The notes: generated by a model not told the origin, from the letters alone. A DNA stretch of 49,946 nt from Lapillicoccus sp. (GCF_025353065.1 NZ_JANXRJ010000223.1:1-49946); one strand, 5' to 3'; numbered from the stretch's first letter, positions 1 through 8,906 are shown. A program made the numbers and translations.

Positions 1-360
1 CCTTGTAGACGTTGCCGACGATGTTTTGCGAGCTCTTGCGCTCCCAGTGGAGCTCGGACAGGCGTCCGTTCTCCAAGATCGCGATGCGCGTCTCCTCGAA
101 GCTCGTGTTGGCGAGCACCTCGCGCTTGACCGGCGCGCGGTTGCTCTTGCCCGTGTTCGTGCGCTCCTGGCTGCGCCCGCGGTCGTCGCGCTCGTCGCGC
201 CGGCCTTCGCGATGGCGATCGCCGCCGCGGTTCTCGCCGCGCCCGCGCCCGCCTTCCGCGCGTCCGCCCTCGGCGCGTCCGCCTTCGCCGCGCCCGCGCC
301 CGCCTTCGCCTCGACCGGTCTGGTCGCGGCGTCCCTGATCTCGCCCTTGTCCGTTGCGGT
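1..360 (-). CDS. RNase E/G N-terminal fragment with Arg/Gly-rich extension (runs off window)
   Basis: The minus-strand frame ending at the window edge gives the typical first strand of RNase E/G proteins: KREVLANTSFEETRIAIL, then ENGRLSELHWER and NIVGNVYKG. In that family this part precedes the S1 domain of the endoribonuclease that processes mRNA and rRNA. Ahead of it lie about 60 residues rich in Arg, Gly, Asp and Glu, such as GGRAEGGRAEGGRGRG, as seen in RNA-binding tails. No start codon is clear; GTG codons exist near 445-457. The frame differs from that of the transglutaminase gene over the same bases, so only one can be real here. TTG and CAA codons near the edge are unlike the neighbouring genes. 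An RNase E/G gene is not expected in this cluster, so an assembly join is likely (inference). Confidence 0.5.
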
Positions 361-2778
361 CCCGTCCGCCGCCCTGCGGGGGGGCGGGCCGGACGACCTG
401 CTGGGGGGCGGGCCGGACGGCTCGGCGAGAGGCGACCCGGTCCACAGCCCACGCCACCGCGCGAGGTCGAGGTCCGCAGATCGACGCTGCCAGAACGACG
501 CCCGACCGCGTAGCCACGACCGGACGCCGGACGCCCGGACCCATGCGACCTCGGCGTCGGCGTCCTGCGGTGCCTGAGCCGCGAAGAGGAGGGCGTCGGT
601 CGTCGCGGCGAGCTGCGGCAGGGCGTGCTCCGCGGAGCCGGGGCCGGCGGCGCGCTCGAGGACCTCGGCCTGCTCTCGTCGGGTGAGTCCTCGCGGCACG
701 ACGATCCCCAGTCCCGCGGCCGTGTCGACGATCTCGGCCCAGGCCGCCGCCACCCGGGCGGCCGGTGAGCCGCTGGTGCGGCGCCGACGACGACGCAGGA
801 TCGTCGCGAGGGCGGCCGCCGCCAGGGCGAGGGCCGTCACCAGGAGGAGCGCCCCGAGGGCCCAGCCTCCGACGATGAGCACCGTTGCCAGGAGTGGGCG
901 TTCACTCGATGAGCCGACAGCGGCCGGCGCGGCGACGGCGGGTGGGACGGTGGTTGCGGGCGCGGGGACCGGAGGCACCGACGGCGTGGGGGCGACGACG
1001 GGCGCCGGTGTGGCCCGCTGCTGCTGCGGCGCCGGGTGCCGGCCGCGGTCGGGGACCACGTCCTGCGGCAGGATCGGCAGCCACGGGCCCGCGGCCGTCT
1101 GGACCTCGACCCAGGCGTGGATGTCCCTGCCCTTCACGACGCCGGCCTCGGGCAGGGCCCCGAGGACGACCCGGCTCGGGACGCCGAGGCGGGAGCCGAC
1201 GAGGGCGAGGGCAGCGGCATACTGCTCGTCGTCGCCGACCATCTGGGGGGAGCCGAAGAACCGGGCCATCCGGCTGAGGCCGTGCCCGGGGAGGTACTCG
1301 CTCTCGGAGCCGCCGGGGGGTCCGCCGTCGGAGTAGGCGCCGGTGGTGCGCATCTCGCGGGCCGCGGTGCGCAACGTCGTCCAGGGGTCGGTCGAGCCGG
1401 CGCTCCACGCCGTGATCCGCGGGTCGAGCAGCCGGGCGAGGCTGGGGTCGACGCCGGCGCCGGTCGCGAGCGCGAGACGGGCGGGAAGCGCGGACAGGGC
1501 GGGGGGCGCCGTCACGAGCGCCTGGAGCCGGTAGGTGTCCCCCGGCGCGAGGCCCGCGGGCAGGACCCCGGCGCTGGTGACCGGGTCGAAGCGCAGCGCA
1601 TCCGCCAGGTCGGCGGCGCGGGGGCCGCCGAACTCGAGCCCGGTGACCGTGGCCACCGTCGGCAGCCACACGTCGGCGTAGCCGTTCGTCGAGACGGTGA
1701 CCGTCACGGTGACCGGCGAGCCCGGGAGACCAGCCACCGGCGCGGCGATCTCGTGCCCAACGCGGCGGAACCGCACACCGCTCGCACCCCCCGTGCTCCA
1801 CACCCGACCGTCGTAGGAGTCCATGGTGAGCAGCCGGACGGGGATGCCGTCGGGCAGTCCCGAGACGGTGAACAGCGTTGCGGCATAACGCCCTGAGGGA
1901 TCGGGCTGGGTGTAGGCGCGGAAGCCGGCGAGGGGGCTGGCAGCCGCGCCGACGACGACCGGGGAGGTGAGGGCCGACCGCCATACCGTCCTCGTCGCGT
2001 GCCCGCCGGGCAGGAGGGGGCCGAGGAACAGGCCGCCGACGGCGGCGAGCGCGAGGAGCGCCGCGCTGCTGAACGTGCGGGCGGCCAGGCCCTCGCCACT
2101 CGGCAGTGGCGCACCCCGTCGCCCGTGCCGCACCGCCGCCCAGGCGAGCAGGACCACGCCGAAGGCCGCGCCACGCCACGCGGGCTGCGCCGGCCCGGCC
2201 GACCCGAGCAGCACCGACAGCACGAGCAGGAGGAGCGGCGGGAGCAGAGCCGGGGCGACGGCGTCCCAGCGGCGGGCCACGGCATACGAGACCGAGGCAC
2301 CGACGAGGCCGAGGAGGAAGGGCAGCGCCATCAGCGGTCCGGCGCTGTCGACCGGCAGGACCGAGGTCAGCAGCAGCACCCACCCCGTGACGGCGGTCCC
2401 GAGCAGGCCGCCGAAGGTCGACCCGCTCGGGAGCGCGCCGACGATCAGGTCCTGCCGGGTCGCGAGGGGGCCGCCGAGCAGGAGGTAGACCGCCGCGAGC
2501 GCGAGGAGCACGACGACGGCCGGCATCCGCGCGACGAGCAGGACGTGGGTCACGACGAGGGCGAGCAGGCCGCCGGCGAGACCGACGACGAGCCAGGCCG
2601 GGCCGGCGAAGGAGGAGGCGAGGCCGAGGAGGGTGAGCAGGTGGAGGACCAGCACGGCCACCGCGTCCTCGAGGGCCGTGGGGGTCGGCACGAGGGCCCG
2701 GCCCGCGGCACCCAGCCGTTCCCGGGCGGTGGGCGCGGTGACGAGCATGCTCGGCGGTGGCGGGGTGAAGACACTCAC
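1..2778 (-). CDS. DUF3488/transglutaminase-like membrane protein, catalytic Cys absent (3' end unresolved)
   Basis: The GTG start at 2778 overlaps the DUF58 stop as GTGA. The N-terminal half has several hydrophobic segments (for example LLTLLGLASSFAGPAWLVV and VVTHVLLVARMPAVVVLLAL). A large extracytoplasmic part follows with a transglutaminase fold, then a Pro/Thr/Val-rich linker, a last membrane segment (ATVLIVGGWALGALLLV) and a cytosolic tail. The core reads GDDEQYAAALAL, RLGVPSRVVLG and DIHAWVEV. The histidine region is kept, but the position that is Cys in active enzymes (GYCEQFA) is Asp, so transglutaminase activity is doubtful. MoxR, DUF58 and this protein form the usual trio. The frame stays open to base 1; convincing sequence ends near 420, where it enters the region that also reads as RNase E/G. 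The true stop therefore cannot be placed. Confidence 0.8.
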   Translation of the reverse strand, partial: MSVFTPPPPSMLVTAPTARERLGAAGRALVPTPTALEDAVAVLVLHLLTLLGLASSFAGPAWLVVGLAGGLLALVVTHVLLVARMPAVVVLLALAAVYLLLGGPLATRQDLIVGALPSGSTFGGLLGTAVTGWVLLLTSVLPVDSAGPLMALPFLLGLVGASVSYAVARRWDAVAPALLPPLLLLVLSVLLGSAGPAQPAWRGAAFGVVLLAWAAVRHGRRGAPLPSGEGLAARTFSSAALLALAAVGGLFLGPLLPGGHATRTVWRSALTSPVVVGAAASPLAGFRAYTQPDPSGRYAATLFTVSGLPDGIPVRLLTMDSYDGRVWSTGGASGVRFRRVGHEIAAPVAGLPGSPVTVTVTVSTNGYADVWLPTVATVTGLEFGGPRAADLADALRFDPVTSAGVLPAGLAPGDTYRLQALVTAPPALSALPARLALATGAGVDPSLARLLDPRITAWSAGSTDPWTTLRTAAREMRTTGAYSDGGPPGGSESEYLPGHGLSRMARFFGSPQMVGDDEQYAAALALVGSRLGVPSRVVLGALPEAGVVKGRDIHAWVEVQTAAGPWLPILPQDVVPDRGRHPAPQQQRATPAPVVAPTPSVPPVPAPATTVPPAVAAPAAVGSSSERPLLATVLIVGGWALGALLLVTALALAAAALATILRRRRRRTSGSPAARVAAAWAEIVDTAAGLGIVVPRGLTRREQAEVLERAAGPGSAEHALPQLAATTDALLFAAQAPQDADAEVAWVRASGVRSWLRGRASFWQRRSADLDLARWRGLWTGSPLAEPSGPPPSRSSGPPPRRAADGTATDKGEIRDAATRPVEAKAGAGAAKADAPRADARKAGAGAARTAAAIAIAKAGATSATTAGAARSARTRARATARRSSARCSPTRASRRRASRSWRTDACPSSTGSARARKTSSATSTR

Positions 2779-4076
2779 GTGCGCAGTCCGGCGGCGAGCA
2801 GGCGCGGCAGGTCGTCGAGGTCGCGCAGCGAGAGCACCAGCATGCTCTCGAGACGGCGGATGCCGTCGGTGGCGGCGCCGACGACGATGACGACGCACCG
2901 CACCTGGGTGCCGAACTGGTGGAGGGCCCGGTCGAGGTCGATGGTCGATCGGCGTGGGCCGGTGACGACGAAGGCGACGCTGGTCTCGGGGGCCAGGCGC
3001 GCGGCGGCCGTGACCTGGCGCAGCAGCGAGGCGTCGTGCGGACCGGTGCGGGCCATGTCGTTGAGGAGGTCGGGCGCCGAGATCCGTTGTCGCCGTATGT
3101 CGCCGCACACGATGGATGCCTCCTGCCGGTCCTTGAGGACACGCAGGACGAGGGAGGTCGCGACGGAGAAGGCGGTCTCGAGGTCCGGTGACGACCCGTC
3201 GGGCTCGGCGGGCGCTGCCGACGGCGCGGCACTCCCGGCGGCAGCACGCGCGTCGACCCGGATGGCCGTCCGGAGAGCAGCGCGGAGGTCGGTGCCGGGG
3301 TCGGCGCGGGTATGCCGCGCGCTCGCGTCGGCATACGACTGCGGCTCGGTGTCGACGACGACCGTGACGTGCGAGCGTCGGGTGTCGAGGTCCTGGCGGA
3401 CCTGCAACCGCCCGGTGCGCGCCGAGGTGCGCCAGTGGATGTGGCGGCGGTCGTCGCCGGGCTGGTACTCCCGCAGGGCGTGGAACGCGAGGTCGGCGCT
3501 CGTGCGGTGCTCGGTCTCGGTGCCCTCGAGGTCGCGGAGGAGACCGAAGCCCAGCGTGGGGATCGGCAGGGTGCGCGGGTGCACGACGACCTCGTGCACG
3601 TCGGTCCAGCGCACCCGGCGCCGGACCAGCCCCAGCGGGTCGCCCTGGAGCGTCGTGGCGGGACCGACCCGCACGATCCCGCGGCCGGTGCTCGGGACGG
3701 CGAGCACCTCGCTGTGGCCGGCTCCGGCCTCGAGCGACGGGACGGTGAAGCGGACGGTGCCGGGTCCGACGGGCAGCTCGACGAGGAGAGGGAGCAGTCG
3801 CAGCCGGCCCCGGTTGGTGACGACGACGGCGGCGTGGACCGGGCCGCCGACCGCCACCCGGGTGGGTGAGACCTCGACCTCGATCGTCACGCGGGCGCGC
3901 ACGAGGGTGAGGACGACGCAGGCGACGAAGAGGACGATGGCGGCGTCGGCCACCATGAGCAGCTCGCGCCAGCCGAACGACGCCCCGAGCGCCCAGCAGA
4001 CGGCGGCGAGCAGCAGGGTGAGCCATCCGAGCGCGGAGACGCGCGCGGTCAGCCGGCCGGCGAGGGGCATCACCAT
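2775..4076 (-). CDS. DUF58 domain protein of MoxR-associated type
   Basis: This 433-residue protein has two hydrophobic segments near the N-terminus (LGWLTLLLAAVCWALGASFG and VADAAIVLFVACVVLTLV). A beta-rich region follows, then the DUF58 signature REYQPGDDRRHIHWRTSAR and a von Willebrand A-like C-terminal part. DUF58 proteins partner with MoxR ATPases, probably in metal- or complex-assembly chaperoning; the exact substrate is unknown. ATG 4076 is chosen; ATG 4070, which overlaps the MoxR stop as TGATG, is an equally possible start six bases downstream. The downstream overlap is GTGA with the transglutaminase-like gene. The position between those two genes and the family motif make the assignment firm; the role in this operon is inferred. 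Confidence 0.88.
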   Translation of the reverse strand: MVMPLAGRLTARVSALGWLTLLLAAVCWALGASFGWRELLMVADAAIVLFVACVVLTLVRARVTIEVEVSPTRVAVGGPVHAAVVVTNRGRLRLLPLLVELPVGPGTVRFTVPSLEAGAGHSEVLAVPSTGRGIVRVGPATTLQGDPLGLVRRRVRWTDVHEVVVHPRTLPIPTLGFGLLRDLEGTETEHRTSADLAFHALREYQPGDDRRHIHWRTSARTGRLQVRQDLDTRRSHVTVVVDTEPQSYADASARHTRADPGTDLRAALRTAIRVDARAAAGSAAPSAAPAEPDGSSPDLETAFSVATSLVLRVLKDRQEASIVCGDIRRQRISAPDLLNDMARTGPHDASLLRQVTAAARLAPETSVAFVVTGPRRSTIDLDRALHQFGTQVRCVVIVVGAATDGIRRLESMLVLSLRDLDDLPRLLAAGLRT

Positions 4077-5041
4077 CCGGCTCTCAGGGCCGGGGGGGTG
4101 ACGTCGGCCAGGACCTGCCGCACGACCTGGTCGACGGTGACCCCGCCGAGCTGCGCCTCGGAGTCGAGCAGGAGCCGGTGGGAGAGGATGGGCTCGGCGA
4201 GGATCTTGACGTCGTCGGGCACGACGTGGGTGCGCCCCTGCGACAGCGCCCACGTCTTGGCGCAGCGGACATAGGCCAGGCATCCCCGGACCGACAGCCC
4301 GAGCCGCAGCGAGGGGTGGCTACGGGTGGCGTCGGCGATGCCGCTGATGTAGCTGAGCAGTGCGGCGTCGACGTGGACCTCGTCGGCGAGGCGGCCCATG
4401 TCGGCGATGACGTTGGGCGTGACGATGGCGGTGACGAGCGACGACCGGTCGCGGTTCTTCGCCTCGGACAGGATGGCGAGCGTCGCCTCGTGGTCGGGGT
4501 ATCCGACGCTCGTCCGCATCAGGAAGCGGTCGACCTGGGCCTCGGGCAGGGGATAGGTCCCCGAGTGCTCGATGGGGTTCTGCGTCGCGACGACCATGAA
4601 GGGACGGGGCACGGGATGGGCGACCCCGTCGACGGTGACCCGGCCCTCGTCCATGACCTCGAGGAGCGCCGACTGGGTCTTGGGCGACGCGCGGTTGATC
4701 TCGTCGGCCAGCACGATCGTCGCGAAGACCGGGCCGGGGTGGAACTCGAAACGCTTGTGGTCGGGGTCGTAGATCGTCACGCCGGTCACGTCGCTCGGGA
4801 GCAGGTCGGGCGTGAACTGGATCCGGCCGTGGGTGCCCTGGACGGTGCCGGACAGCGCCCGAGCCAGCTGCGTCTTGCCGGTGCCGGGGACGTCCTCGAG
4901 CAGCAGGTGGCCCTCGCTGAGGAGACAGGTCATCGCCAGGCGGACGACGTGGTGCTTGCCGAGCACCGCCTTCTCGACGTTGGCCACGAGCTGCGCGAAC
5001 GTCTGCGCGAACCAGTCGGCCTGGTCCTGGGTGACGGTCAT
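4070..5041 (-). CDS. MoxR-family AAA+ ATPase
   Basis: This 323-residue cytosolic ATPase shows Walker A EDVPGTGKTQLARAL, Walker B VLADEINRASP, sensor 1 ATQNPIE and the lid motif RFLMR typical of MoxR/RavA-type AAA+ proteins. Members act as chaperones that remodel or activate partner proteins encoded next to them, here the DUF58 and transglutaminase-like membrane proteins. The ATG at 5041 begins MTVTQDQADWF and is preceded by a purine-rich stretch (GAGGAGAG). The gene lies 37 bases after the truncated surface-protein gene and overlaps DUF58 downstream. Length is normal for the family, about 320 residues. Confidence 0.92.
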   Translation of the reverse strand: MTVTQDQADWFAQTFAQLVANVEKAVLGKHHVVRLAMTCLLSEGHLLLEDVPGTGKTQLARALSGTVQGTHGRIQFTPDLLPSDVTGVTIYDPDHKRFEFHPGPVFATIVLADEINRASPKTQSALLEVMDEGRVTVDGVAHPVPRPFMVVATQNPIEHSGTYPLPEAQVDRFLMRTSVGYPDHEATLAILSEAKNRDRSSLVTAIVTPNVIADMGRLADEVHVDAALLSYISGIADATRSHPSLRLGLSVRGCLAYVRCAKTWALSQGRTHVVPDDVKILAEPILSHRLLLDSEAQLGGVTVDQVVRQVLADVTPPALRAGW

Positions 5042-5078
5042 GGTGTCAGTCTCTCCTCGGCCGGGTGGGCGGACGTGG

Positions 5079-6368
5079 TCATGAGCCCTGGACCTGAGGG
5101 CTCGCGGACGCCCAGTCGTCGATCCGCACCGGATCGGCGTCGACGTCCCAGAGGGTCCCGGAGTCGAGGTCGTCGAGCACGACGATTCCGCGGTCGACCC
5201 GCAGCCGGACGCCACCGAAGTGGCTGCCGCGGGCGAGCGAGCCGAGCTCGACAGCCTGCGTCGTGGTCGCGGCCGGGCCTGATGCCGTGCCAACGCAACT
5301 GCGCCCGAACCAGACCTTCGCCGCCACCGCCCAGGCCCCGTGGAGGCAGGCGTCCACGTGGACGGGACGGGACAGGATGACCGATGAGGGGGCGCCCTGG
5401 GCGTCGGTGCGCGCGCTGTCCGCGAGGGCGACGACGGTCCCGCTCTGGCTGCCGTCGCCCAGCGGGACGACCTTGAGCTCGGCGGGGGTCTCAACGAGGA
5501 CATAGGGGCTGTCGGCCCCGGGCTGCTGCAGGGCCACCTGGGCGAGGCCGCCGGTCTGTGACGGGGAGTCGTCGGACACCTCGACCGGTGCGGCGAGACC
5601 CGCGGCATGCAGCAGGGCCGTCGCGGGATCGTAGGCCACCCAACGGTTCCCGACGACGGTGAGCTCGACGGCCTTGGACGTGAAACCGAGGGGCGCCGAC
5701 GTCGCAGCGCCCAGGCGGCCGCTCGTGGCGTCGACACCGATGGTGACGACCGTGCCGGTGGCGGCGGACGCGGCATACACCGATCCGTCGTCGCCGACCG
5801 CGACCGCTGCGACCCCACCGACGACCGCGAGGGGCGGTGCCGAGGGCGCGATCGCGGCGAGCGAGTGGACCGCTCCGTCGGTGCCCACCCGTTCGGCCCA
5901 GACCCGGCCGGTGCCCGGGTCGACCACGGCCACGGTGCCACCGCGGACGTCGACCGGCAGGGGCACGGCATACGGCAGCCCGGTGGCCTTCGAGGGCAGC
6001 GGCAGGGCGATCGACGAGGAGCTGCGCAGCGTCGCCGTGCCGGGGTCGATCGGCAGGACGCGGGCCGGGGAGCCGGCGACGACGAGGACGGCGGGCCCGT
6101 CCTGGACCACGTCGACGACGGCGCCGGTCGCCCCCTCCACCTCGCCGAGGCCGACGCCCGCGTCGAGCTGCCCGGCCGCGGTGTTGAGCCGACCCACGAG
6201 GGTGCGTGAGGAGTCGCTGACCCACACCCCGCCGTCGTGGAGGCTGATGGTGCGAACCGCTTCGCCGCTGGCGTGCGCCGCGGACCAGACGAAGGCTCCG
6301 GCGGCGAGCGCGACGACGACGGAGGAGGCCACCGTGGCCCGTCGCCTCAGCGTGCCGGTGGTGCTCAT
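5079..6368 (-). CDS. N-terminal part of a large Fn3/Ig-repeat surface protein (repeats missing)
   Basis: The 429 residues start with a signal-anchor (VASSVVVALAAGAFVWSAA) and continue as a beta-propeller-like region with repeated short strands (DGGVWVSDSSRTLVGRLN, DDGSVYAASAATGTV, VDRGIVVLDD). In related actinobacterial kinase/FHA/MoxR clusters this slot holds a much longer protein whose same-looking N-terminal domain is followed by many Fn3/Ig-like repeats (family knowledge). Here the frame stops with TGA right after the propeller-like region, at the point where the repeats should begin. The gene directly precedes moxR. Either the protein has lost its repeats or the repeat array was collapsed in assembly; the sequence cannot decide. 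Secreted or membrane-anchored location is inferred from the N-terminus. Confidence 0.7.
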   Translation of the reverse strand: MSTTGTLRRRATVASSVVVALAAGAFVWSAAHASGEAVRTISLHDGGVWVSDSSRTLVGRLNTAAGQLDAGVGLGEVEGATGAVVDVVQDGPAVLVVAGSPARVLPIDPGTATLRSSSSIALPLPSKATGLPYAVPLPVDVRGGTVAVVDPGTGRVWAERVGTDGAVHSLAAIAPSAPPLAVVGGVAAVAVGDDGSVYAASAATGTVVTIGVDATSGRLGAATSAPLGFTSKAVELTVVGNRWVAYDPATALLHAAGLAAPVEVSDDSPSQTGGLAQVALQQPGADSPYVLVETPAELKVVPLGDGSQSGTVVALADSARTDAQGAPSSVILSRPVHVDACLHGAWAVAAKVWFGRSCVGTASGPAATTTQAVELGSLARGSHFGGVRLRVDRGIVVLDDLDSGTLWDVDADPVRIDDWASASPQVQGS

Positions 6369-6447
6369 CCCTCGTCCTCCCCCTGTCGTCGGTGCCCCGT
6401 CGTGGTGGTGGGGGCCCTGCCGTGGTCGCCCTCGTGGGACGGGCCGC

Positions 6448-7191
6448 TCAGCCGTGCGCGTCCCCGGATGCGTCCGGAAGCGCGTCCCCGGGTCCCTCGA
6501 GGAGAGCGAGGTCGGCCTCGGTCACGATCTTCGTCGAGAGGGCGTGCTCGACGAGTCGCGACTTGCGGTTGCTGGCGAGCTTGCCGACGCCGCCGTGGAG
6601 CCCGCGGGTGCCGGCGTCGGCGAGCTTCTGGCAGACGTTGTCGAGCTTGCGGTTGAAGCGGGTGATCGTCCACCCGAGCCGCTCGGCCGCTTCGGCTGAC
6701 GACGGGATGTGGCTGGTCCCCGGGGAGTTGCGCCGCAGGAAGGGCTCGCACAGGGCGACCACGAGCAGCTTCTGGTCGGGGGTGAAGCCCACCCGTCCGA
6801 CGGTCGCCTGCCCTCCCTCCTCGGTCACCGTGTCCTGCTCTCGCGCCACGGCCCGGAAGGCGGGTCGGTCGATGGTGATCTCGAAGTCGTAGGTCGTGGG
6901 GCCCGCCGTGAACCACACCATCATCTTGTTGAGGGCCAACGGGATTCGCGCACCCGGGTTGAGCCAGGCCTGGAACAGCCCGTGCTCGTCGGCGACGGTG
7001 GCGGTGAGGGTGGAGCCGACGTTGACCAACCACCAGAAGCCGTTGTCACTGGTGACCATCAGGAAGGTGCGATGGAGGAACGGGTTGTCGTCGATCTCGA
7101 TGTCGCCCGAACGACCGATGGTGAGGTCCGTGCCGGGCGCGGCGACGAAGTCCTCCCCGCAGAAGGAGACGGTCACCTTGCTGTGGATCAC
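6448..7191 (-). CDS. FHA-like protein with C-terminal helical DNA-binding-like domain
   Basis: The 247-residue protein has an N-terminal FHA-like beta domain (residues about 1-100: DLTIGRSGDIEIDDNPFLHR, then DNGFWWLVNVGST) and a C-terminal helical part (EAAERLGWTITRFNRKLDN) that looks like a winged helix or sigma-region-4-like domain. FHA domains bind phosphothreonine, so this is a candidate reader of the kinase encoded just upstream. The GTG start at 7191 overlaps the kinase stop as GTGA; an ATG at 7206 would add five residues. It has no signal peptide or membrane segment, so it is cytosolic. Whether it binds DNA is only suggested by the helical pattern. Confidence 0.7.
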   Translation of the reverse strand: MIHSKVTVSFCGEDFVAAPGTDLTIGRSGDIEIDDNPFLHRTFLMVTSDNGFWWLVNVGSTLTATVADEHGLFQAWLNPGARIPLALNKMMVWFTAGPTTYDFEITIDRPAFRAVAREQDTVTEEGGQATVGRVGFTPDQKLLVVALCEPFLRRNSPGTSHIPSSAEAAERLGWTITRFNRKLDNVCQKLADAGTRGLHGGVGKLASNRKSRLVEHALSTKIVTEADLALLEGPGDALPDASGDAHG

Positions 7192-8906
7192 TGGGCCGTC
7201 TCGCACTTCGTGGCGGACACCGGGGAGGTGAGGTTGGCCCGCACGACCTGGACCACGGCGCAGACCGTCTTCCCGGCGGCGGCGCTGACCGTGAGGGTGC
7301 GCGCCGCCTGCGACGACGGCCGGACCGTGGTGGTCGCCTCGACCGTCGGCCCGACGTAGACCCGTGACACGTCGGTGCTGCGGGGGTCGGCATAGCTCCA
7401 GGCGAAGAGGACCTTCCCGGTGCCGGTCGTGGCGGTGAGGGCCGGCGGTGCGAGGACGTCGCCGGGCCCGGTCGACGCGACGGTCGGGCTGCCGGTCGAC
7501 GCCGGCAGCGGCGTGCTCACAGCGGGCGCCGTGCTGCGCGGCCAGAGCACGACGATCGCCGCGACCAGTCCGAGCACGACGACCCCGGCAACCACCGGAA
7601 GGAGCCAGCGCGGGTTCTCCTGCGGGGTGGCTCGCGCCCGCGCTGACCGCGCTGACCGGCCTGACCGCGCTGACCGGCCTGACCGCGCGGCACGCCCTGA
7701 CCGCCCGGCGCGCCCGCCCGGCGGAGGTGGTGGGACGGGGGGCTGGTCGTCCAGCGGTCGGGCGGGACGCACGAAGGCACCGGATCCCGAATGATCGCCC
7801 GGGGGCGATGGCACGAACGAGGAACCGGGGGCCCGCACGCCGGGGTCGCGCGGGTCGCGCGCACCGGCGCCGACGAGCGCCCGCGGCTGCGTGTGGCCAT
7901 CGGGCGGCGGAGCCGGCGGTGCCGGCGGCCCTTGCGGCGCGGTATACGTGCCGTAGGCCGTTGCGACAGCAGGCACCGGTGACATCGACGGCCGGGGCGA
8001 GAGGACCGGAGGGCCCGCGCTCTCCGTCGTCGTCTGCCCCTGCTCGTCGAGGACGACGATCGGTGTCGCGGGCAGGTGCAGCTCGACCTCGACCTCCTGC
8101 AGGGCGCGGGCCAGCTCGATCGCCGACGCGGGCCGGGCCGCCGGGTCCTTGGCCATCGCTCGGGCGAGCAGCCTCTCGAGAGAGGCGGGCACGTCCGCCC
8201 GCCCGGTTGTGGGGACCGGCGTCGAGCGGATCCGCGGCATGAGCGCGTAGGCCGAGTTGTCGCCGCCGGGGACCTCGAACGGCGACCGCCCGACGAGCAG
8301 CTGCCAGAGTGTCGCCGCGAGGGAGTAGACGTCGCCGCGCACGTCACCGTTGTTGTGGCCGTAGAGCACCTCGGGGGGAGCCCACGGCACGGAGACCCCG
8401 GTGTCACCGGTGTCCTGCTCGGGACCGCCGCGACCCGCGATGCCGAAGTCGGTGAGCCCGGGGACTCCGTAGGGGCTGACGAGGACGTTGGCGGGCTTGA
8501 TGTCGCGGTGGATGATGTTGGCCCGGTGGGCGGTCTCGACGGCGCTGCCGAGCTGGATCCCGGTGCGCAGGACCTCGGGGACGGGGAGCCGCTCCACGCG
8601 GGACCGCGCGGCGAGGTTGGGTGGTGGGTAGTACTTCATCACGAGGTAGGGGCGGCCGTCGCTCGCAGTGTCGGCGCGGAAGACCTGGACGATGTAGGGA
8701 TGGTCGCCGAGCTGCGCCATCGTGTCGGCCTCGTTGACGAACTGCGAGCGCACCGCCTCGGTCAGCCCCTCGCCCTTCAGGACCTTGACCGCGACCGGCA
8801 TCCGCGGGCTCTGCTGCTGGTAGAGCAGGACATCGGCGTAGCCACCCGCGCCCAGCGGCTCGACGTAGTCGAGACCCGGGATCTGGGGCGCGGGTGTCGG
8901 CGTCAT
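7188..8906 (-). CDS. Transmembrane Ser/Thr protein kinase (PknB type)
   Basis: A 572-residue Hanks-type kinase. The catalytic domain has a glycine loop (GAGGYADV), catalytic Lys in VAVKVLK, HRDIKPANVLV, DFG (LTDFGIAG) and an activation-segment PPE, so it should be active. A long Pro/Ser/Arg-rich cytosolic linker follows, with a run of RSGR/SAR repeats near 7625-7700. Next come one membrane segment (VVAGVVVLGLVAAIVVLWP) and a short extracytoplasmic Fn3-like domain. Its ATG overlaps the upstream FHA gene stop (ATGA) and its stop overlaps the next FHA-like gene. Together with PP2C and the FHA proteins it forms a reversible Thr-phosphorylation switch. Target proteins are not shown by sequence; those encoded in the operon are the likely ones. 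Confidence 0.93.
   Translation of the reverse strand: MTPTPAPQIPGLDYVEPLGAGGYADVLLYQQQSPRMPVAVKVLKGEGLTEAVRSQFVNEADTMAQLGDHPYIVQVFRADTASDGRPYLVMKYYPPPNLAARSRVERLPVPEVLRTGIQLGSAVETAHRANIIHRDIKPANVLVSPYGVPGLTDFGIAGRGGPEQDTGDTGVSVPWAPPEVLYGHNNGDVRGDVYSLAATLWQLLVGRSPFEVPGGDNSAYALMPRIRSTPVPTTGRADVPASLERLLARAMAKDPAARPASAIELARALQEVEVELHLPATPIVVLDEQGQTTTESAGPPVLSPRPSMSPVPAVATAYGTYTAPQGPPAPPAPPPDGHTQPRALVGAGARDPRDPGVRAPGSSFVPSPPGDHSGSGAFVRPARPLDDQPPVPPPPPGGRAGRSGRAARSGRSARSGRSARSARARATPQENPRWLLPVVAGVVVLGLVAAIVVLWPRSTAPAVSTPLPASTGSPTVASTGPGDVLAPPALTATTGTGKVLFAWSYADPRSTDVSRVYVGPTVEATTTVRPSSQAARTLTVSAAAGKTVCAVVQVVRANLTSPVSATKCETAQ

Noticed and set aside
902..3334. 810-residue minus-strand ORF
   Set aside because: Arg/Pro-rich shadow of the transglutaminase-like and DUF58 genes in another frame; no domain or hydrophobic pattern.
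7625..7700. Tandem GCTGACCG-like repeats as a mobile or regulatory repeat
   Set aside because: They encode in-frame RSGR/SAR repeats of the kinase linker; simple slippage explains them.
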